Origin: Epiperipatus broadwayi
Lineage: Eukaryota; Onychophora; Udeonychophora; Euonychophora; Peripatidae
Direction: 5' to 3'
DNA: 64,000 nucleotides
Assembly (NCBI GenBank): GCA_028023455.1
Contig: JAQFVV010000012.1
Location: 5,802,499 to 5,866,498 of the forward strand
The position numbers and the translations under genes are program-made. The number at the start of each line of letters is the position of its first letter. The first letter of the stretch is position 1. The notes beneath the pieces were generated by a model. The model did no database searches. It was not told the DNA's origin and saw only the letters and a program-made list of their open reading frames with translations. This document shows positions 12,926 through 24,569 of this stretch, one piece after another.

Positions 12926-13057
12926 GATATATATTAAGGCTACAACCTTAAAACTATGCATCTGTCTTTTAAATAAATATTGTGTTAAAGATTTGCAGAG
13001 GTCCCTACTGTCATTTTTCAGGTGCATAGTTTTAAGGTTGTAGACTTAATATATATT
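12926..13057. mobile_element. Small fold-back element (132 bp), family F1
   Basis: The ends are inverted repeats of about 36 bases. The left arm is ATATATATTAAGGCTACAACC followed by TTAAAACTATGCA; the right arm is its near-complement. The interior AAAGATTTGCAGAGGTCCCTA matches, inverted, the interior of the fold-back at 43792-43955. This marks two diverged copies of one family. Confidence 0.75.
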
Positions 13058-14446
13058 ACTTTAAAGTAATGAGTATGCACTTTATAAATATAATTATTAC
13101 AATTTTACATTTTTTATCATCACTATCATCATTACCGTTATTATTGTATGTTCTGTTTAGTTTGAATCAAGCATATTTATATTAATTCAACCTATTTAAT
13201 GACAATATATTTACTGTGAATGTGTGCAAAAAAATACTACTTAATATGTTATTGTTTTTTTTCATAATTTGTTACTAATAAATATAAATTGAAAATGAAA
13301 TGAGTAGGGAAGAAATCAAAAAATAAGCTGAATAATTTTGCTAAAGGATATGAAAGAAAGTTAAAGTATTAATAGCAATTTTATACTTTTCATCTTTCTT
13401 TTTACTTTAATATTTATTGCTATTCTTATTGTATAAGAAATTTTTGTTTGTTATTTTAAAAAAATGTTCTATATTTTTTTTGCAAAAAAAATAAAAATAT
13501 TGAAATATTGATTAGTTATTTTTTCTTCTCTTTTATTAACAGTAATTTCTAACTTCTAATAACTTTATTGTATATACATTATTGATGATACTAAAAATCA
13601 CTATTTCCAATATTTAATATTGTTTTTAATCTAAGTCATATGAAATAGTTTTAATGTTTTCATAATTTTAAACTAAGTTAGGTCAAATATATTTTGAGTT
13701 TTTCTCAAATATTTTAAGCTTATAAAAAATCAATTTTTAATGTTAAAATATATTGTTACTTTCTCTAATATTTGAACATCTAATAGATAAGGTGGTTTCC
13801 ACTCCTGTCTGCAATTCTTATAATTTACAATTTGAATCTGATCCATATAAGTTTGATATTTTTCAGGTTATTCACGGGATTTTTTTATGTAGATGGTTCA
13901 TAATCATCCTAATTAGTCAATCATAATATTTGATAAATGGGTAACTGGATATTCATAATGAAAAATCATCCTTGATTGGTCTGGTGAATATTGTTGCACT
14001 ACTAAAAAGTAATTGAATGGCTTTTTGTGCAAGAATTTATATGATGTTTGAACCATAGTAATTCAGGGTTGGAACTATGATCCATGGCTTTATATTATGG
14101 AGTCTGCTACTCCACAATTATATCAAATGATACAGAGATATTAATTCCCTGTTTGTATTATTACATATTCATCATTGAGGAGTCTTCAATTTATTTTGAA
14201 TCCATTGTTATTTTTATTCATATTTTGCTATTAAAATATTTGTATGAGTGGGAAAATAATTTGAAACTTAATTTTTTTTTATTAGCCGGACTAAAGGTTT
14301 AATTTTTAAATATACATGTTATAAATAATGGAACTTGTTATTATTTTAAATTATAGTTGTTAATAACAAATGATAGCATCAAAAGCTTTTGTTGAAATTT
14401 TTTTTATAAATTATTATCATCATCATCATCTGTTGGAACTAATTTA
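13058..14446. other. AT-rich DNA upstream of a LINE relic
   Basis: No convincing gene. Part of it, especially 13790-14440, may be decayed 5' sequence of the LINE whose RT begins near 14447. No endonuclease motif could be read. Confidence 0.4.
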
Positions 14447-15460
14447 ATGGTTATATCTAATCACATTGCTCATGCCTTATTTAATCAGAAACAATTATAT
14501 GTTGTATATTTTGATATGATTCAGGCATTTGATAAAGTTTCACATGTTAGACTTTTATATAAACTTAAAATGTTGGGAGTTAGTCCTCATTTAATTGAGT
14601 GGTTTAGCAATTATTTGAGTTGTCATAAATCTTATGTGTAAGTGGATAGAACCAATTCTCATTTTTTAATATTATGGTATATGTGATGTTGATTAAAACA
14701 TAAAAAACAGTGCGATACTTATGCTGATGATTGTAAGTTATTTAAAAGAATTATTACTTATAATGATCATATTGTGGTTCAAAAAGAATATAGATTGTTT
14801 TAAAATTTGGTGTAGGTATAACAATATGGCAATTAATATTAATAAAACATGCATTGTTTTCTATACTAATAAAATTGAAAAATCTGTTTATCAATATAAA
14901 TGATGTTATTACATATAAAGAGATTGTATGTGATTTAGGAATTATATTTTGTAGTAATTTTACTTTTAATGCACATATTAAGTATGTTATTAATAAAGCA
15001 TACAGAAAGATGGGTTGTTATTTTAAGATATGGGAGAGATTTATTTACTTCCATAAAATATAGGTTATTTTTTCCTCTTGTTATTACACTTTTAGAATAT
15101 GGTTATTGTATATGGAATTTCAATTTGATTAATATTCATTCTAGAATAGATCATGTTGAAAAAAGATTCAATAAATTAATAATGGGAGAACATCAAAATG
15201 TTAAAAGAGTATTGAAAGAAATGAGAATATTGAAAAATATGATATTATTGAAAAAGATAATTGATGGTAAAATTGATGTAAGTGATTGTATATCAAAAAT
15301 AGAATTGAAAGTGTCTAGTCATTTGTTAAGAGAAGTGCATATTTTCAAGGTTACTAAATGTAAAAATACTTTATTCAGCAAGTCAGTTATTAATAGATTG
15401 CAAAGAGTATATAATCTAACTTTTAATAATATTGATATTTTTGTGATCAGTTTATTATGA
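14447..15460 (+). pseudogene. LINE reverse transcriptase, three frame pieces
   Basis: Piece 1 (14447-14641) carries motif A as VVYFDMIQAFDKVSHVRLLYK and then GVSPHLIEWFSNYLS. A deletion follows, losing the motif-B region. Piece 2 (from about 14712) has YADDCKLFK, an intact YADD catalytic motif, then NINKT at the start of the thumb. Piece 3 (14969-15460) has the C-terminal pattern PLVITLLEYGYCIW...RIDHVEKRF, the usual segment that follows the RT in Jockey-type proteins. At least two frameshifts and one deletion separate the pieces, so the gene is dead. Confidence 0.85.
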
Positions 15461-15610
15461 ATGTTAGAAAACAATTAAACTTATAATTATAAACATATGT
15501 GTATATATAATCTTATGTAATTTGTATTTGCTTATGGGTTTTTTTTTTTTCTGTTAACGTGTAAATGATGAAATGCACATAATAAATAGATATTGAATTG
15601 AATTATTATT
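14447..15610 (+). mobile_element. Jockey/CR1-like LINE relic, 5' truncated
   Basis: It contains a reverse-transcriptase domain and C-terminal region in the plus direction (see 14447-15460). The 3' end reads ATTGAATTGAATTATTATT at 15593-15612, a short repetitive tail typical of CR1/L2/Jockey-related LINEs. The family differs from the LINEs at 6.2 kb and at 32 and 46 kb. Confidence 0.8.
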
Positions 15611-15619
15611 ATTACTGCT

Positions 15620-16341
15620 ATTATAATTAGCATTTTTATTAACATCATTTTTGAATGATGATAATGTTGAGAATTCTCCAGAATAAGTGTTGATCTGTTG
15701 ATATTTTTCAATGATGCAATCAGTATTATGATTATGAAATTTAATCATCTTAGCAATGTTTTCTCTATTCTGCTCTCTTGCTAAATTTTACCAAATTCTA
15801 ATCTTACTCATAGGTAGCATCTTTTTTAAAACTAAAAATGGCATAACTATTTTTCATAACAACTAACAATTGTTTATTAAACATATGCTTTCTCATTTTA
15901 TTAAATGGTATTTAGAAATTTTTTAATGAGTCTTGTTAAGTATTAAAATGCACTTTTATCAATGAAACAAATACTATCAAGACCTTTTAAAAAAAGGTAT
16001 CTAAATCTTTATAATGATCAATTAGTTTAATTAACATTGTTTCATATTCTTACTATATAAGAAAGTTACAAATTAAAAATTACAATATTAGTAGATAACC
16101 TTTTATTTATACACAATAAATGCTTTTATTTAAAGTAATTGAGAAGTTTTAATTATCTTATTAATCTTTTTTAATTTGTATTATTATTATTAAATAAATT
16201 TAACTAAAAACTGAATTACTATTATTATTGTTGTTGTTGTTGTTGCTGTGGTTATTATTATTATTATTAATATTAGTTGAAATCAAGTTAACATCAATTC
16301 TTAATAAACGTTCAAACAGCAGTTCTTAGAATATTTTATTA
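15620..16341. other. AT-rich spacer with simple repeats
   Basis: It holds (ATT)n/(TTG)n microsatellites at 16170-16275. No other feature was found. Confidence 0.6.
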
Positions 16342-16349
16342 CTCTAAGA

Positions 16350-16841
16350 CAGGGGTGAGCAAATAGCAGCCCGAGGGCCACATGCGGCCCGCTAAGAGTT
16401 TTTATGCGGCCCACCAAGACAATCAGAAAAATCTGCCTTGAACTGAGATTTTTTTTCCGTGCGCAACTGAAGATTCATCTCGTATTTTCCACTAGGATGG
16501 CCACATCAATACACACATGCAGTATAGATATGATGTCCAGTGCTTTTCTAGTTGATCTAGTTAATTTCAATTTTGTCTTTGCATTAGCAAATATATACAT
16601 TTCCAACATTAATGAAACCATGGATCCTCCAAAAAAATGTAAAATCGGTGATGAATGTCATGCATTTAATGAAGAATGGACAAACAAATATTTCTTTGGT
16701 AGTACAGGGAATAAAGCAGTGTGTTTATTGAGTTATGAAAAAAGGTGCAGCTTTCCACTAACTTCACTTCCACAAAGTGGCCCTGATGCAGCCCTCTGCC
16801 AACCTTTATGGCCCCCGAGCCAAAACTATTGCCCACCCCTG
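16350..16841. mobile_element. Non-autonomous hAT transposon, 492 bp
   Basis: The ends are CAGGGGTGAGCAA and an imperfect complement ending CCCACCCCTG. They are flanked by a perfect 8-bp target duplication CTCTAAGA (16342-16349 and 16842-16849). The duplication fits nnnTAnnn, the preference of the Buster group of hAT elements. Subterminal blocks GCCACATGCGGCCC on the left and ATGGCCCCCGAGCC on the right are typical of hAT elements that carry ZBED/GTF2IRD2-like transposases. A short piece of such a coding region remains inside. The perfect duplication points to a comparatively young insertion. Confidence 0.95.
16620..16760 (+). pseudogene. hAT (ZBED/GTF2IRD2-like) transposase N-terminal remnant
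   Basis: Starting at the ATG at 16620, a frame reads MDPPKKCKIGDECHAFNEEW and continues into TNKYFFGSTGNKAVCLLSYE. That is the start of the BED-type zinc finger region found in GTF2IRD2-like hAT transposases, where the last part is normally VCLIC. Here the second zinc-binding Cys is replaced (VCLLS), and the frame runs into the right terminal repeat. The catalytic region is deleted, leaving about 45 recognisable codons. Confidence 0.8.
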
Positions 16842-17204
16842 CTCTAAGATGTTTAACAAGTCTTTTATTTTTCACATTATTTATATTAAATCTTTTAAAA
16901 AACACATTTGTATTATATACTTTTATAATGCTTTATTTAACTTCTTTATATCAGTCAAATCTCCTAATAATTTGTTTTATATTTAAAACATTATAAAAAG
17001 TGCATAGGATAAGTTAACTTTTTAATATCCTGTCCTTTGTTTAGTTCCTCTGGCATCAATCTTTCTAAGCATTATATATTTATCTAATTTCTTCGATTGT
17101 CTCACATTTGGTCATTTGAACTTTAAGTGAAAGTTTAGATCTAATATATCTATTACATCATGTTTTCCTGAAGATTTGTGATGATAGTATTTTAGTTGTA
17201 TTTA

Positions 17205-17885
17205 TATATTGAACTATTTCCATCATGTAATATTAAGTATTGAATGTTTTTAGAAACATTTAACTTTATTTAAATATTCCAATTACATTCAAATGTTAGT
17301 AATAGCACACAGGTTAGTATATGCACAATTTTTCAAGAGCTATTATTCTCCCCTCTTCTTTAGGTGTTGTTGGCCTGACCGGTGACAATACTAGCATGGT
17401 AATTGACCCTGGATTCTTAGATTCTTGAATATTAAATTTTAAGATAATGCTCTAACCAGCTAAATCATCCTGCCAAAGCAACAGTCATTAAAAATTTTAT
17501 ATTTTTATCTATGAGGTTCCTCCTGCTTTCTCCACTTTTTCCTGAGAACAAAGTTTATTACTGTTTCCATACATTATGTATATTCACATTATGTTGACTT
17601 ATGAGGATATTCACCATTATCACGTGAGCAGCAAGACCAGTAATCAACTTTGCTCTCATGAAAAGTAAAGAAAGTAGGAGGAACGTCATAGATAAGAATA
17701 TGAAATTTTTATTGACTGTTGCCTTTGGCAGGATGACTTATCTGGTAAGGGTTCCTGTTCGATTCCCATGCTAGTACTGTCACTGGTCAGACCAGAAACA
17801 CCTGAAGAAGAAGAAAAGAGAATAATACATCTGAAAGTTAAATTTTTAAAGATATTTAATACTTAATATTAGATGATACATCAGT
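17205..17885. mobile_element. Large palindrome built from two inverted SINE copies
   Basis: The outer parts (17205-17345 and 17805-17885) and inner parts are inverted repeats. Each side carries a tRNA-derived SINE head. On the left, minus strand, the A-box-like TTAGCTGGTTAGAGCATTA lies at about 17430-17470. On the right, plus strand, GGCAGGATGACTTATCTGG begins near 17730 and the B-box-like GTTCGATTCCC lies near 17757. The two heads face each other across a 220-base spacer that is itself palindromic (17490-17705). The same family occurs at 56621-57060 and as a linear copy at 36170-36310. Confidence 0.85.
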
Positions 17886-17899
17886 ATATATATATATTG

Positions 17900-18034
17900 T
17901 AACAGGATGGGGTATCGAGGAAATGATAGGAGTTGTGATAAAGAAAGAGTGAATCTGGGGGATGGCAAATCACCATCAACCCCAAGTAAATACAAACTCA
18001 CTAATTTATAAAAGTATATATAAGTATGATATTT
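17900..18034. repeat. Extra 5' unit of the long non-coding repeat
   Basis: ACAGGATGGGGTATCGAGG...CCATCAACCCCAAGTAAATAC is repeated at 18035-18165 as ATGGGATGGGGGGATCGAAGG...TCAACCCCAGTAAATAC. This tandem duplication of the element's first ~130 bases is not seen in the copy at 26630. Confidence 0.7.
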
Positions 18035-20700
18035 GTAATGGGATGGGGGGATCGAAGGTGAGGTAATCTAGGGTGATGGAATATCATTGTCAACCCCAGT
18101 AAATACAATATCAATAATTTATAAAAGTACATATAAGTATAAAATATTTTATAAAAGTATATGAGTATGAGATTAAAAGATTTGAACATTGAGAGATCGA
18201 TGAGATCAGCCAGCTAACTCAGAAGAGCAACTATAATTATTAATCATCAACCAGCATTATAAATAAAAGTAAGTATGAGTACTCAAGAGAAATAATCACT
18301 CATCATGAATGATCCACAATATAATACATCAGTACAGTAAGTCAATGGTCAACTTTGTGACTGGATTGGAAATGGGTCTTCTGTAGACCAGGTTAACTAC
18401 TGAGCCTTTTGCCAGCTTGGGCAATTATATAAACATGACTTGGATGCACCAGATTAGTACCTATCCATTAAAATACACAACTAGAAAATCTAAACAATAA
18501 TGCTGGGACAATAAAACATGCTGATCATCATCAATGCTCAGGCCACTTGTACTGGCCAACTATAAACTTAAAGTTTTAACAAGACTGAACTAAAATAAAA
18601 TATAGTGCATGGGCTTTAAAGAGTATCCTCTTTTGTGCCAACCAGGATAATGATTGATCATCACTGGATGCCCAAAGCACTAAACACATCCCCATTTATC
18701 CATGTCTGAAATCTAGCTCAGAGAACATTTGCTCTATTACTGTATGTGAACAAGAGATGATGGAATACAATTTTAACAATTAAATATAAGTTTATTAATA
18801 ACAACAAAAAAATAAATGATTAAGGTCTTATAAGGGTTCTGATTTTGAAAAGTATTCATTGAGTTACATGATTAATAAATTAGGTTTATTCAAACCCATT
18901 CAGCACACAGGCATGTGGCTTGATACAAAATAAACATGTTTGAATTAACATTTAATTTAGAAAAATGATCAAAATTTTACACATAAGTGTCTATCTGACA
19001 AACATTTTTATTTACAATACAATTGAAATATATACGCACACATATGTGCGTGAATTTTCTGATTTTGATTATAATACAGAATTTCAAATGATCACATTGA
19101 GATTTACATAATTACTATTCAACATTTAAATTGTTACAATGACTTACATATATGTGTGCACAGACGCGTGATTTTTAATATACAATTAACATATCACAAA
19201 ATAATTATATAAAAAAAAATTAAATTTTACATGTGTTATACTTGACAAGCATTCATCTATATACGCACACATACATGCGTGTGCGAGTAATTTCTAAACA
19301 TATTTGACTTAACCTACAATAATACATGATTAAGCTTTTAAATTATATTTTAAAGAATACAGATCATTAAGCTAGGTTTACTAAAATGATTACATAGAAT
19401 TGCACAGATAATTTATAAATTTAATCTTGTCCAACAATAAATAATTTTTACATAAAATTTACATATTTAATCAACATTAAAAAAAAGCACTTTATCAAAT
19501 TCTATTACAGCTTTCTTTATTCTTTTTTTTTTTAAAAAAAAAATTATAGTTAATTTTTTTGAGAGATTAGACAGCTTTTTATCAGGTTATCCCTTAACTA
19601 ATTATAAATGTCTTTAATTTTAAATATATAGATTTAAAATGTCCATCAAATGAATTATTGAAAAACAACTCACTTTTGTATGCAGGTTTATCTGTGCTTC
19701 TCTTTGCATATGTAGACACAGCAGCATAGTATAACTACTTCTTTATTCAGCTGGTGTTTTTCTTGGGCAAGTTGTTTTTTGGTCAATCCAGGTTTGTTGT
19801 CATTATCATGTAAAAGTATGCATTCCAGGCAAGCAGCTGTTTTGATTTAATAAATTTTAGATAAGCAACTATCCTCTCTGTTTAAGGCTATGAATTACAG
19901 CACAAAGAAGTGGGTCATTTTTTCCAAGTGAATTCAAACTCCTGAGAAGGAAATATTAGTAGCTTCTAAATCTAATGTCCTGCCATCAGCTGTATCAATT
20001 CATGGTAGCTATTCTGCCAACTCTCTGCTACAGCTAACAACTTTTCACAAAACTGCAAGCAGAACTGTTCTTTTCAAAAATCACTCTCCAGACTTTGCAG
20101 TGGCCCAGTTGGCCACTGCTTAAAATACTACAACCAGACTCCTCTAGTCAACTCTTACAAATTACAAGCAAAAAACTAACTGATATTTTTTTATCAGTTT
20201 TTTATAACCTTGGGTAGGTCAGGTGACAAAAACACAGTGGCTGTTTTCAATTAACTTTAATCCATTTGAAAACAAGCTGGAAATTTCTATCAAAGTGTGA
20301 TTTTCATGTTTTTACATTAATCTTTGGAATTTGACCAAAGGTGTAATAATCCTTTAGAATTTTTAATCTACAAAGATTTTTAACTACATAGTAGAAATGA
20401 AAACAAGCATTAATTAAAAAAGATATTTTATACAAGTATTAATTAAAAGATTTTAAAAATAGACATTGTTTTCAAAAGTATCAAAAAAACAAGCTTATAT
20501 TTAAATTTCAAAATCAGAATTACAAATAATATTTATCAGACCTTTTTAAAATATTAATTTCATAATACAATTTTTATTTTAAATCGGAGTTATTATTTAA
20601 CCCTTTACTTAGTATTATTTTATTTTAGAAAATATAGAAAAATATCTACAAAAATTTATTCTATGTTTATTTCTACTTTTCCTTTATTTTACATATATAT
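18035..20700. repeat. Long non-coding dispersed repeat, copy A (~2.67 kb)
   Basis: Collinear with 26630-29225 over its whole length. Shared landmarks are TAGTGCATGGGCTTTAAAGA, ATCTAGCTCAGAGAACAT, ACAAGAGATGAT and the terminal TATGTTTATT...ACTTTTCCTTT. It has no open frame of note, no clear terminal inverted repeats and no recognised LTR ends. The interior (18940-19400) holds spaced dyads built from ACGCACACATATGTGCGTG-like palindromes about 110-130 bases apart. The class is unknown: a non-autonomous DNA transposon, a Helitron-like element or decayed LTR material are all possible. Confidence 0.75.
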
Positions 20701-20805
20701 ATATATTCACATACACTTTATTAGTGTGTGTGATGTAACCCAACTGGTTACAATATATATATATATATATTTAAATCATATAAAATAAAATATCTTTATA
20801 AGAGT

Positions 20806-21244
20806 AAAACAATATTGGCACTATTGATACCTAACCCGCAAAACTACTGTTTATTATATTACTAAATTTCTCTGCTGAGCGCTTTCAAGAGACACAATCA
20901 GATCCATCACATTATTCCATCTTTGCACTACATCAGAAACCGGCAGGACACCAGTGTGAACCACAAGAGATCAACCTGGTCTGCAAGAGAAACACGATGT
21001 AAGAGGCCTGCTTCATCACTATGGATTGCATGCTATCAATCATAAGACACATGCTTCTTGATAACAAACAAATGGAGCAATTGACCTTTAACCTTGCATA
21101 ATTTGCATATAATCACAGAGAGTTACTTCACTCGGAGCTATGAATATGAGAGCACACCTCTTGAAAGTGCTCAGCAGATAAATTTAGTAATAAAGTAAAC
21201 AGTAGCTTTGCGGGTTAGGTGTTAATGACAACAATATTGTTTTA
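20806..21244. mobile_element. Fold-back element with ~87-bp terminal inverted repeats
   Basis: The left arm 20806-20893 runs AAAACAATATTG...TTTCAAGAG. The right arm 21157-21244 is its complement with few differences and includes CTAACCCGCAAAACTACTG. The interior of about 260 bases is less AT-rich than its surroundings and unpaired. It has no coding frame. A copy of the inner-arm motif CTTGAAAGTGCTCAGC also occurs at 47043. Confidence 0.85.
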
Positions 21245-21335
21245 TTCATATAATTTTAGCATGCAAAGTTTTCGAAGCAATTTCGTATTAAAATATCTTT
21301 ATGTAACAGCCATAATTGTATATATATATATATAT

Positions 21336-21565
21336 AGTTGATGTTTCAGTACAATAACAAGTACTTTCCTTAGAGCTTCTTTTTTTCTCAAATTATAAGA
21401 ATATGTACTGTGAAATTTAAAATCATTATTTTTTTCTTTTGTTATTTCTCTTTATTCTAACAAAAGAAAAAAATAATGATTTTAAATCTCACCATGCACA
21501 TTCTTATGGTTTGAGAAAGAAGAAGCTCTGAGGAAAGTACTTTTTATTGTACTGAAACATCAGCT
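21336..21565. mobile_element. Near-perfect 230-bp hairpin
   Basis: Arms of about 107 bases (21336-21443 and 21459-21565) are separated by a ~15-base loop. The outer ends read GATGTTTCAGTACAATAA and its complement. A (TA)n tract abuts the left side. The arms differ at only a few positions. It resembles a MITE rather than a microRNA precursor because of its length and symmetry. Confidence 0.85.
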
Positions 21566-21949
21566 ATTTAGCTATTATAGTTTTATTACATATAGAAGCT
21601 TGCAGAAATAATATTATGAATTCATCATTTATCTGTGAGAATATTATAATTAATATATATATAACAATAATAATAATAAAAAGCCTTTTTTAGCAAATGC
21701 TGATTTTTGTTCTTTTCAATTTGTTGGAAATATTTTATAATTTAAATTACATTGCATAAAGAATGTCAACTATTTTTATTATATAAAATTAACTAGAACC
21801 TATTGCAGCAATAGTATAATATGTACAAGGAGGGAAAAAACCTGTATAAATGTATACTATATAATTTTCCATTCATTTATCATTAGCAAGTATTAGTTAA
21901 ATTAATTGATATTTAAATAATGTAATTGGTTTCATTTACCATCCTTCTA

Positions 21950-22215
21950 TTAAGTTCTTTAATATTGTTTAAAATTTTTATATTTTTTACACAATCTTTT
22001 TTTCTGTCTGTATTTTAAATAAAGAATATATAAGGCAGATTTCTCATTTTGTCTATTAATTGCAGTGTTATGATTTTTTAATCTTTCATCTAATTGTTTC
22101 CTTGTATATCCATAGAATATCATTCTGCATTTTCCATAATTTTATATACAATTTCCTTTTTTATATTTCATATCATCTTTTATTTTATAAGTACCTATTA
22201 ATTTATCAATATTTT
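21950..22215 (-). pseudogene. Penelope-like element GIY-YIG endonuclease remnant
   Basis: On the minus strand a frame reads KCRMIFYGYTRKQLDERLKN followed by H, and later NEKSALYILYLKY. This follows the GIY-YIG pattern of Penelope-like elements: a YxG core, a conserved Arg and Glu/His-containing helix, then a SAL motif. The first half (GIY) is degenerate and preceded by a stop. No reverse-transcriptase portion was found upstream, where a (TA)n tract begins at 22250. The protein would have nicked DNA for retrotransposition; this fragment is dead. Confidence 0.5.
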
Positions 22216-23800
22216 TAATATTTGACCATCCTGTATTAATGTTTTTAACTATATATATATAGTAAAGTATGATATATATATTAAAGCAGTCATATATGTA
22301 TATACATCGCATATATATGAGATTTATGTATATATTTGTTATTAAGTTGAAAATATTTAAAAAATTTAATATATAAATTAAATTCTAATTTTATAATTAT
22401 TTAGGTAAAAGGTGACAAAACATATAATTATTGTAGAATCCGATAAAATCAAAGACAGAATTTAATTAAGAAATGCAATTAATAAAATTTCAAAATTAAA
22501 TTGCATTAAGATTCCAATCTATAGATAATAAAGAAAAGAATTTTACTTAAGTTTAATTAATTAATTAATTTAGAGAACAGCCGGTCTTTGTTTTGAGCTA
22601 TATAGAGAGGAAGGCAAAAGAAGGGATTAGTTAGTTACTACTGTAAACTTCAGAAAGAGTACACTTCTTGTAGTTTTGAAACATTTTATTGTAAAGTTTT
22701 TTTTTAAATTGTTAAATTACTTCACGCTATAAGTGAGTAGATCAACGTAATTGCTCTGCCTGGCTCTGGTGTAGCTGAGTATGGAGTTCCCTGAACTTAT
22801 AGAATGCTAGGCCGATAAATCCCTTGCTTACCTTTGACCATCCATGTTGCTGGCATGCTATGCCATTGCCATCAAAATGGAAGCCCTCAATATATAATGT
22901 CATTGAGTGACCAGCCAATTCTACTGTTTGCCAACATCTTTCAAAGATCTGGTTAAATAATAAATTTGATTTAATGATAAATTTTAAATGATAAAAGCCT
23001 CTCTTTCTTTGCTTTAAATAATTATAAACTAATCATTCTGTAAAAATATATTTATTTAGATATCTTATTCATTATTTAAATATTTTCTTAATGCATGCTT
23101 AATTTATACATAGTAGTCAAGATTGACTATTGCAATATATACTCAATCTTTCTTACATTTTGCTAGACTTATTGTTTAAGAATCAGACGTAGGTAAATTT
23201 AGTAAAAGATTTCAATGATTTTCAAGAAAAGTCCAGTAATTAATTAAAACAAGATATTTAAATTCCCCTCCCTCTGATTCTAATTTGTTTTTTTATATTA
23301 TTATTTCAAAATTAGTATTTGAATGGTTTACATAAAACTTTCAAATTTAAAATTAAGATAGTGTTAAAATGTTAAAGCAAACTTTATTATCTTTTATAAG
23401 AAAGTATATATATACTGCGTACTTTGGATTTATAAACAACCTTCATTTTTTAAAAAATAAATTTAATGTTTGAAGTTAAAAGTTAAAACTTCGTTTCTTT
23501 ACTTTTGACAAATATATATGTACGATACAATAGTTTATTCTTTAAAACTTTTAATTCAAATTTAATATTAGCATCGTAAGCTATCGTATCAATAATTTAT
23601 TTATATCTGTAAGACCTATGGGCAGATCTCTAAGCAGAGATTAATTTCTTTATAAAATGTTTTATTACATACCACAACTACATAGGCCTTGATTTAGCTT
23701 ATAGAATAGATATCTGCATGTGATAAACTTATGGCATGACCATTTACGTTTTATAGATTTAAATTTAAGTCCAAATATTTATTATTATATATAAATATAG
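22216..23800. other. AT-rich DNA, possible decayed LTR-like block
   Basis: At 22600-22945 a more GC-rich block follows TATATAGAGAGG. It has loose similarity in layout and a few motifs (GCTAGGC, CCTTGCTTACC) to 2240-2330. I cannot show LTR ends. Nothing else is recognised. Confidence 0.3.
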
Positions 23801-23848
23801 CATCACTGGGTTGTCTAATTTCTTTGTTATCTTAATGCATTTTTTCAG

Positions 23849-24560
23849 CAGGCTTATATCCCTGCTTCAAAGATTTAATTTGACGGGTTCCGTTTGTCTA
23901 AGTTCCATGCAAATGCGGGAACAGTCCTTTATTTTCCAGACCCAGAGGGTCTTCTTATTTCTTGTTACCAGTGCAATGGATCATTCCTGCCTGTTAATGA
24001 GAGTTATTTAGGGTTATATGAAGATGCTCATTCTTTCATTCCACGACCCATTTATTTTATGAAATTTGTATCTAACTTCACAACAGTGAAGATATTCTCG
24101 TCGTGCCTTATTATAAGACTTGGATATGACATCGCGGCGGCGATCGTATTCCAGTTTACCTCGTTATTTAATTATTTATTACTTTAGCAACTCAGTACCG
24201 TCTTCCTTATCCCTTGTGTATATTAAAGCTTGATATTTTAGCTTTTATTGGTCATGATCACGAAAGTTGTGCATTTATCTATTTAACTGTATTTTTTAGA
24301 GTTAAAGTAAACTTACCTTATTTTAATTATTATCATGTACCTGCTTGAGGAATATCTGTCCCAAAGATCAATGTGTTCACCATCCGAGGTCCCTTGTTTA
24401 TAGAACCACTATATTTTGAAACTTTTACATTTGTAACCACCAATTAATGTAATTTCCACTATCTTTTAAGTATAACAACCTGATTAAGATGTAATCACTT
24501 ATTTTGTTTGTAATTTTAATACAGTACCAATAAAGTGTTTGCATTTTATATATACATTGC
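23849..24560 (+). other. Weak candidate for a host 3' terminal exon
   Basis: A pyrimidine tract and AG (TGCATTTTTTCAG) precede 23849. A frame with no near repeat partner runs 23880-24187, including GTVLYFPDPEGLLISCYQ. Its stop is followed by about 340 bases and AATAAAG at 24529, then GT-rich sequence. The base composition is clearly less AT-rich than the neighbours, with several CpG. I do not recognise the peptide, and an upstream exon was not found. It could equally be an unknown transposon fragment. Confidence 0.25.
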
Positions 24561-24569
24561 ATTGGATGT

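Noticed and set aside
16404-16847. 147-codon frame as a host protein
   Set aside because: It spans the left terminal region, a transposase remnant and the right terminal repeat of a 492-bp hAT element.
21336-21565. Long hairpin as a microRNA precursor
   Set aside because: Arms of over 100 bases with near-complete pairing and a (TA)n flank fit a MITE-like fold-back better than a ~70-base animal pre-miRNA.
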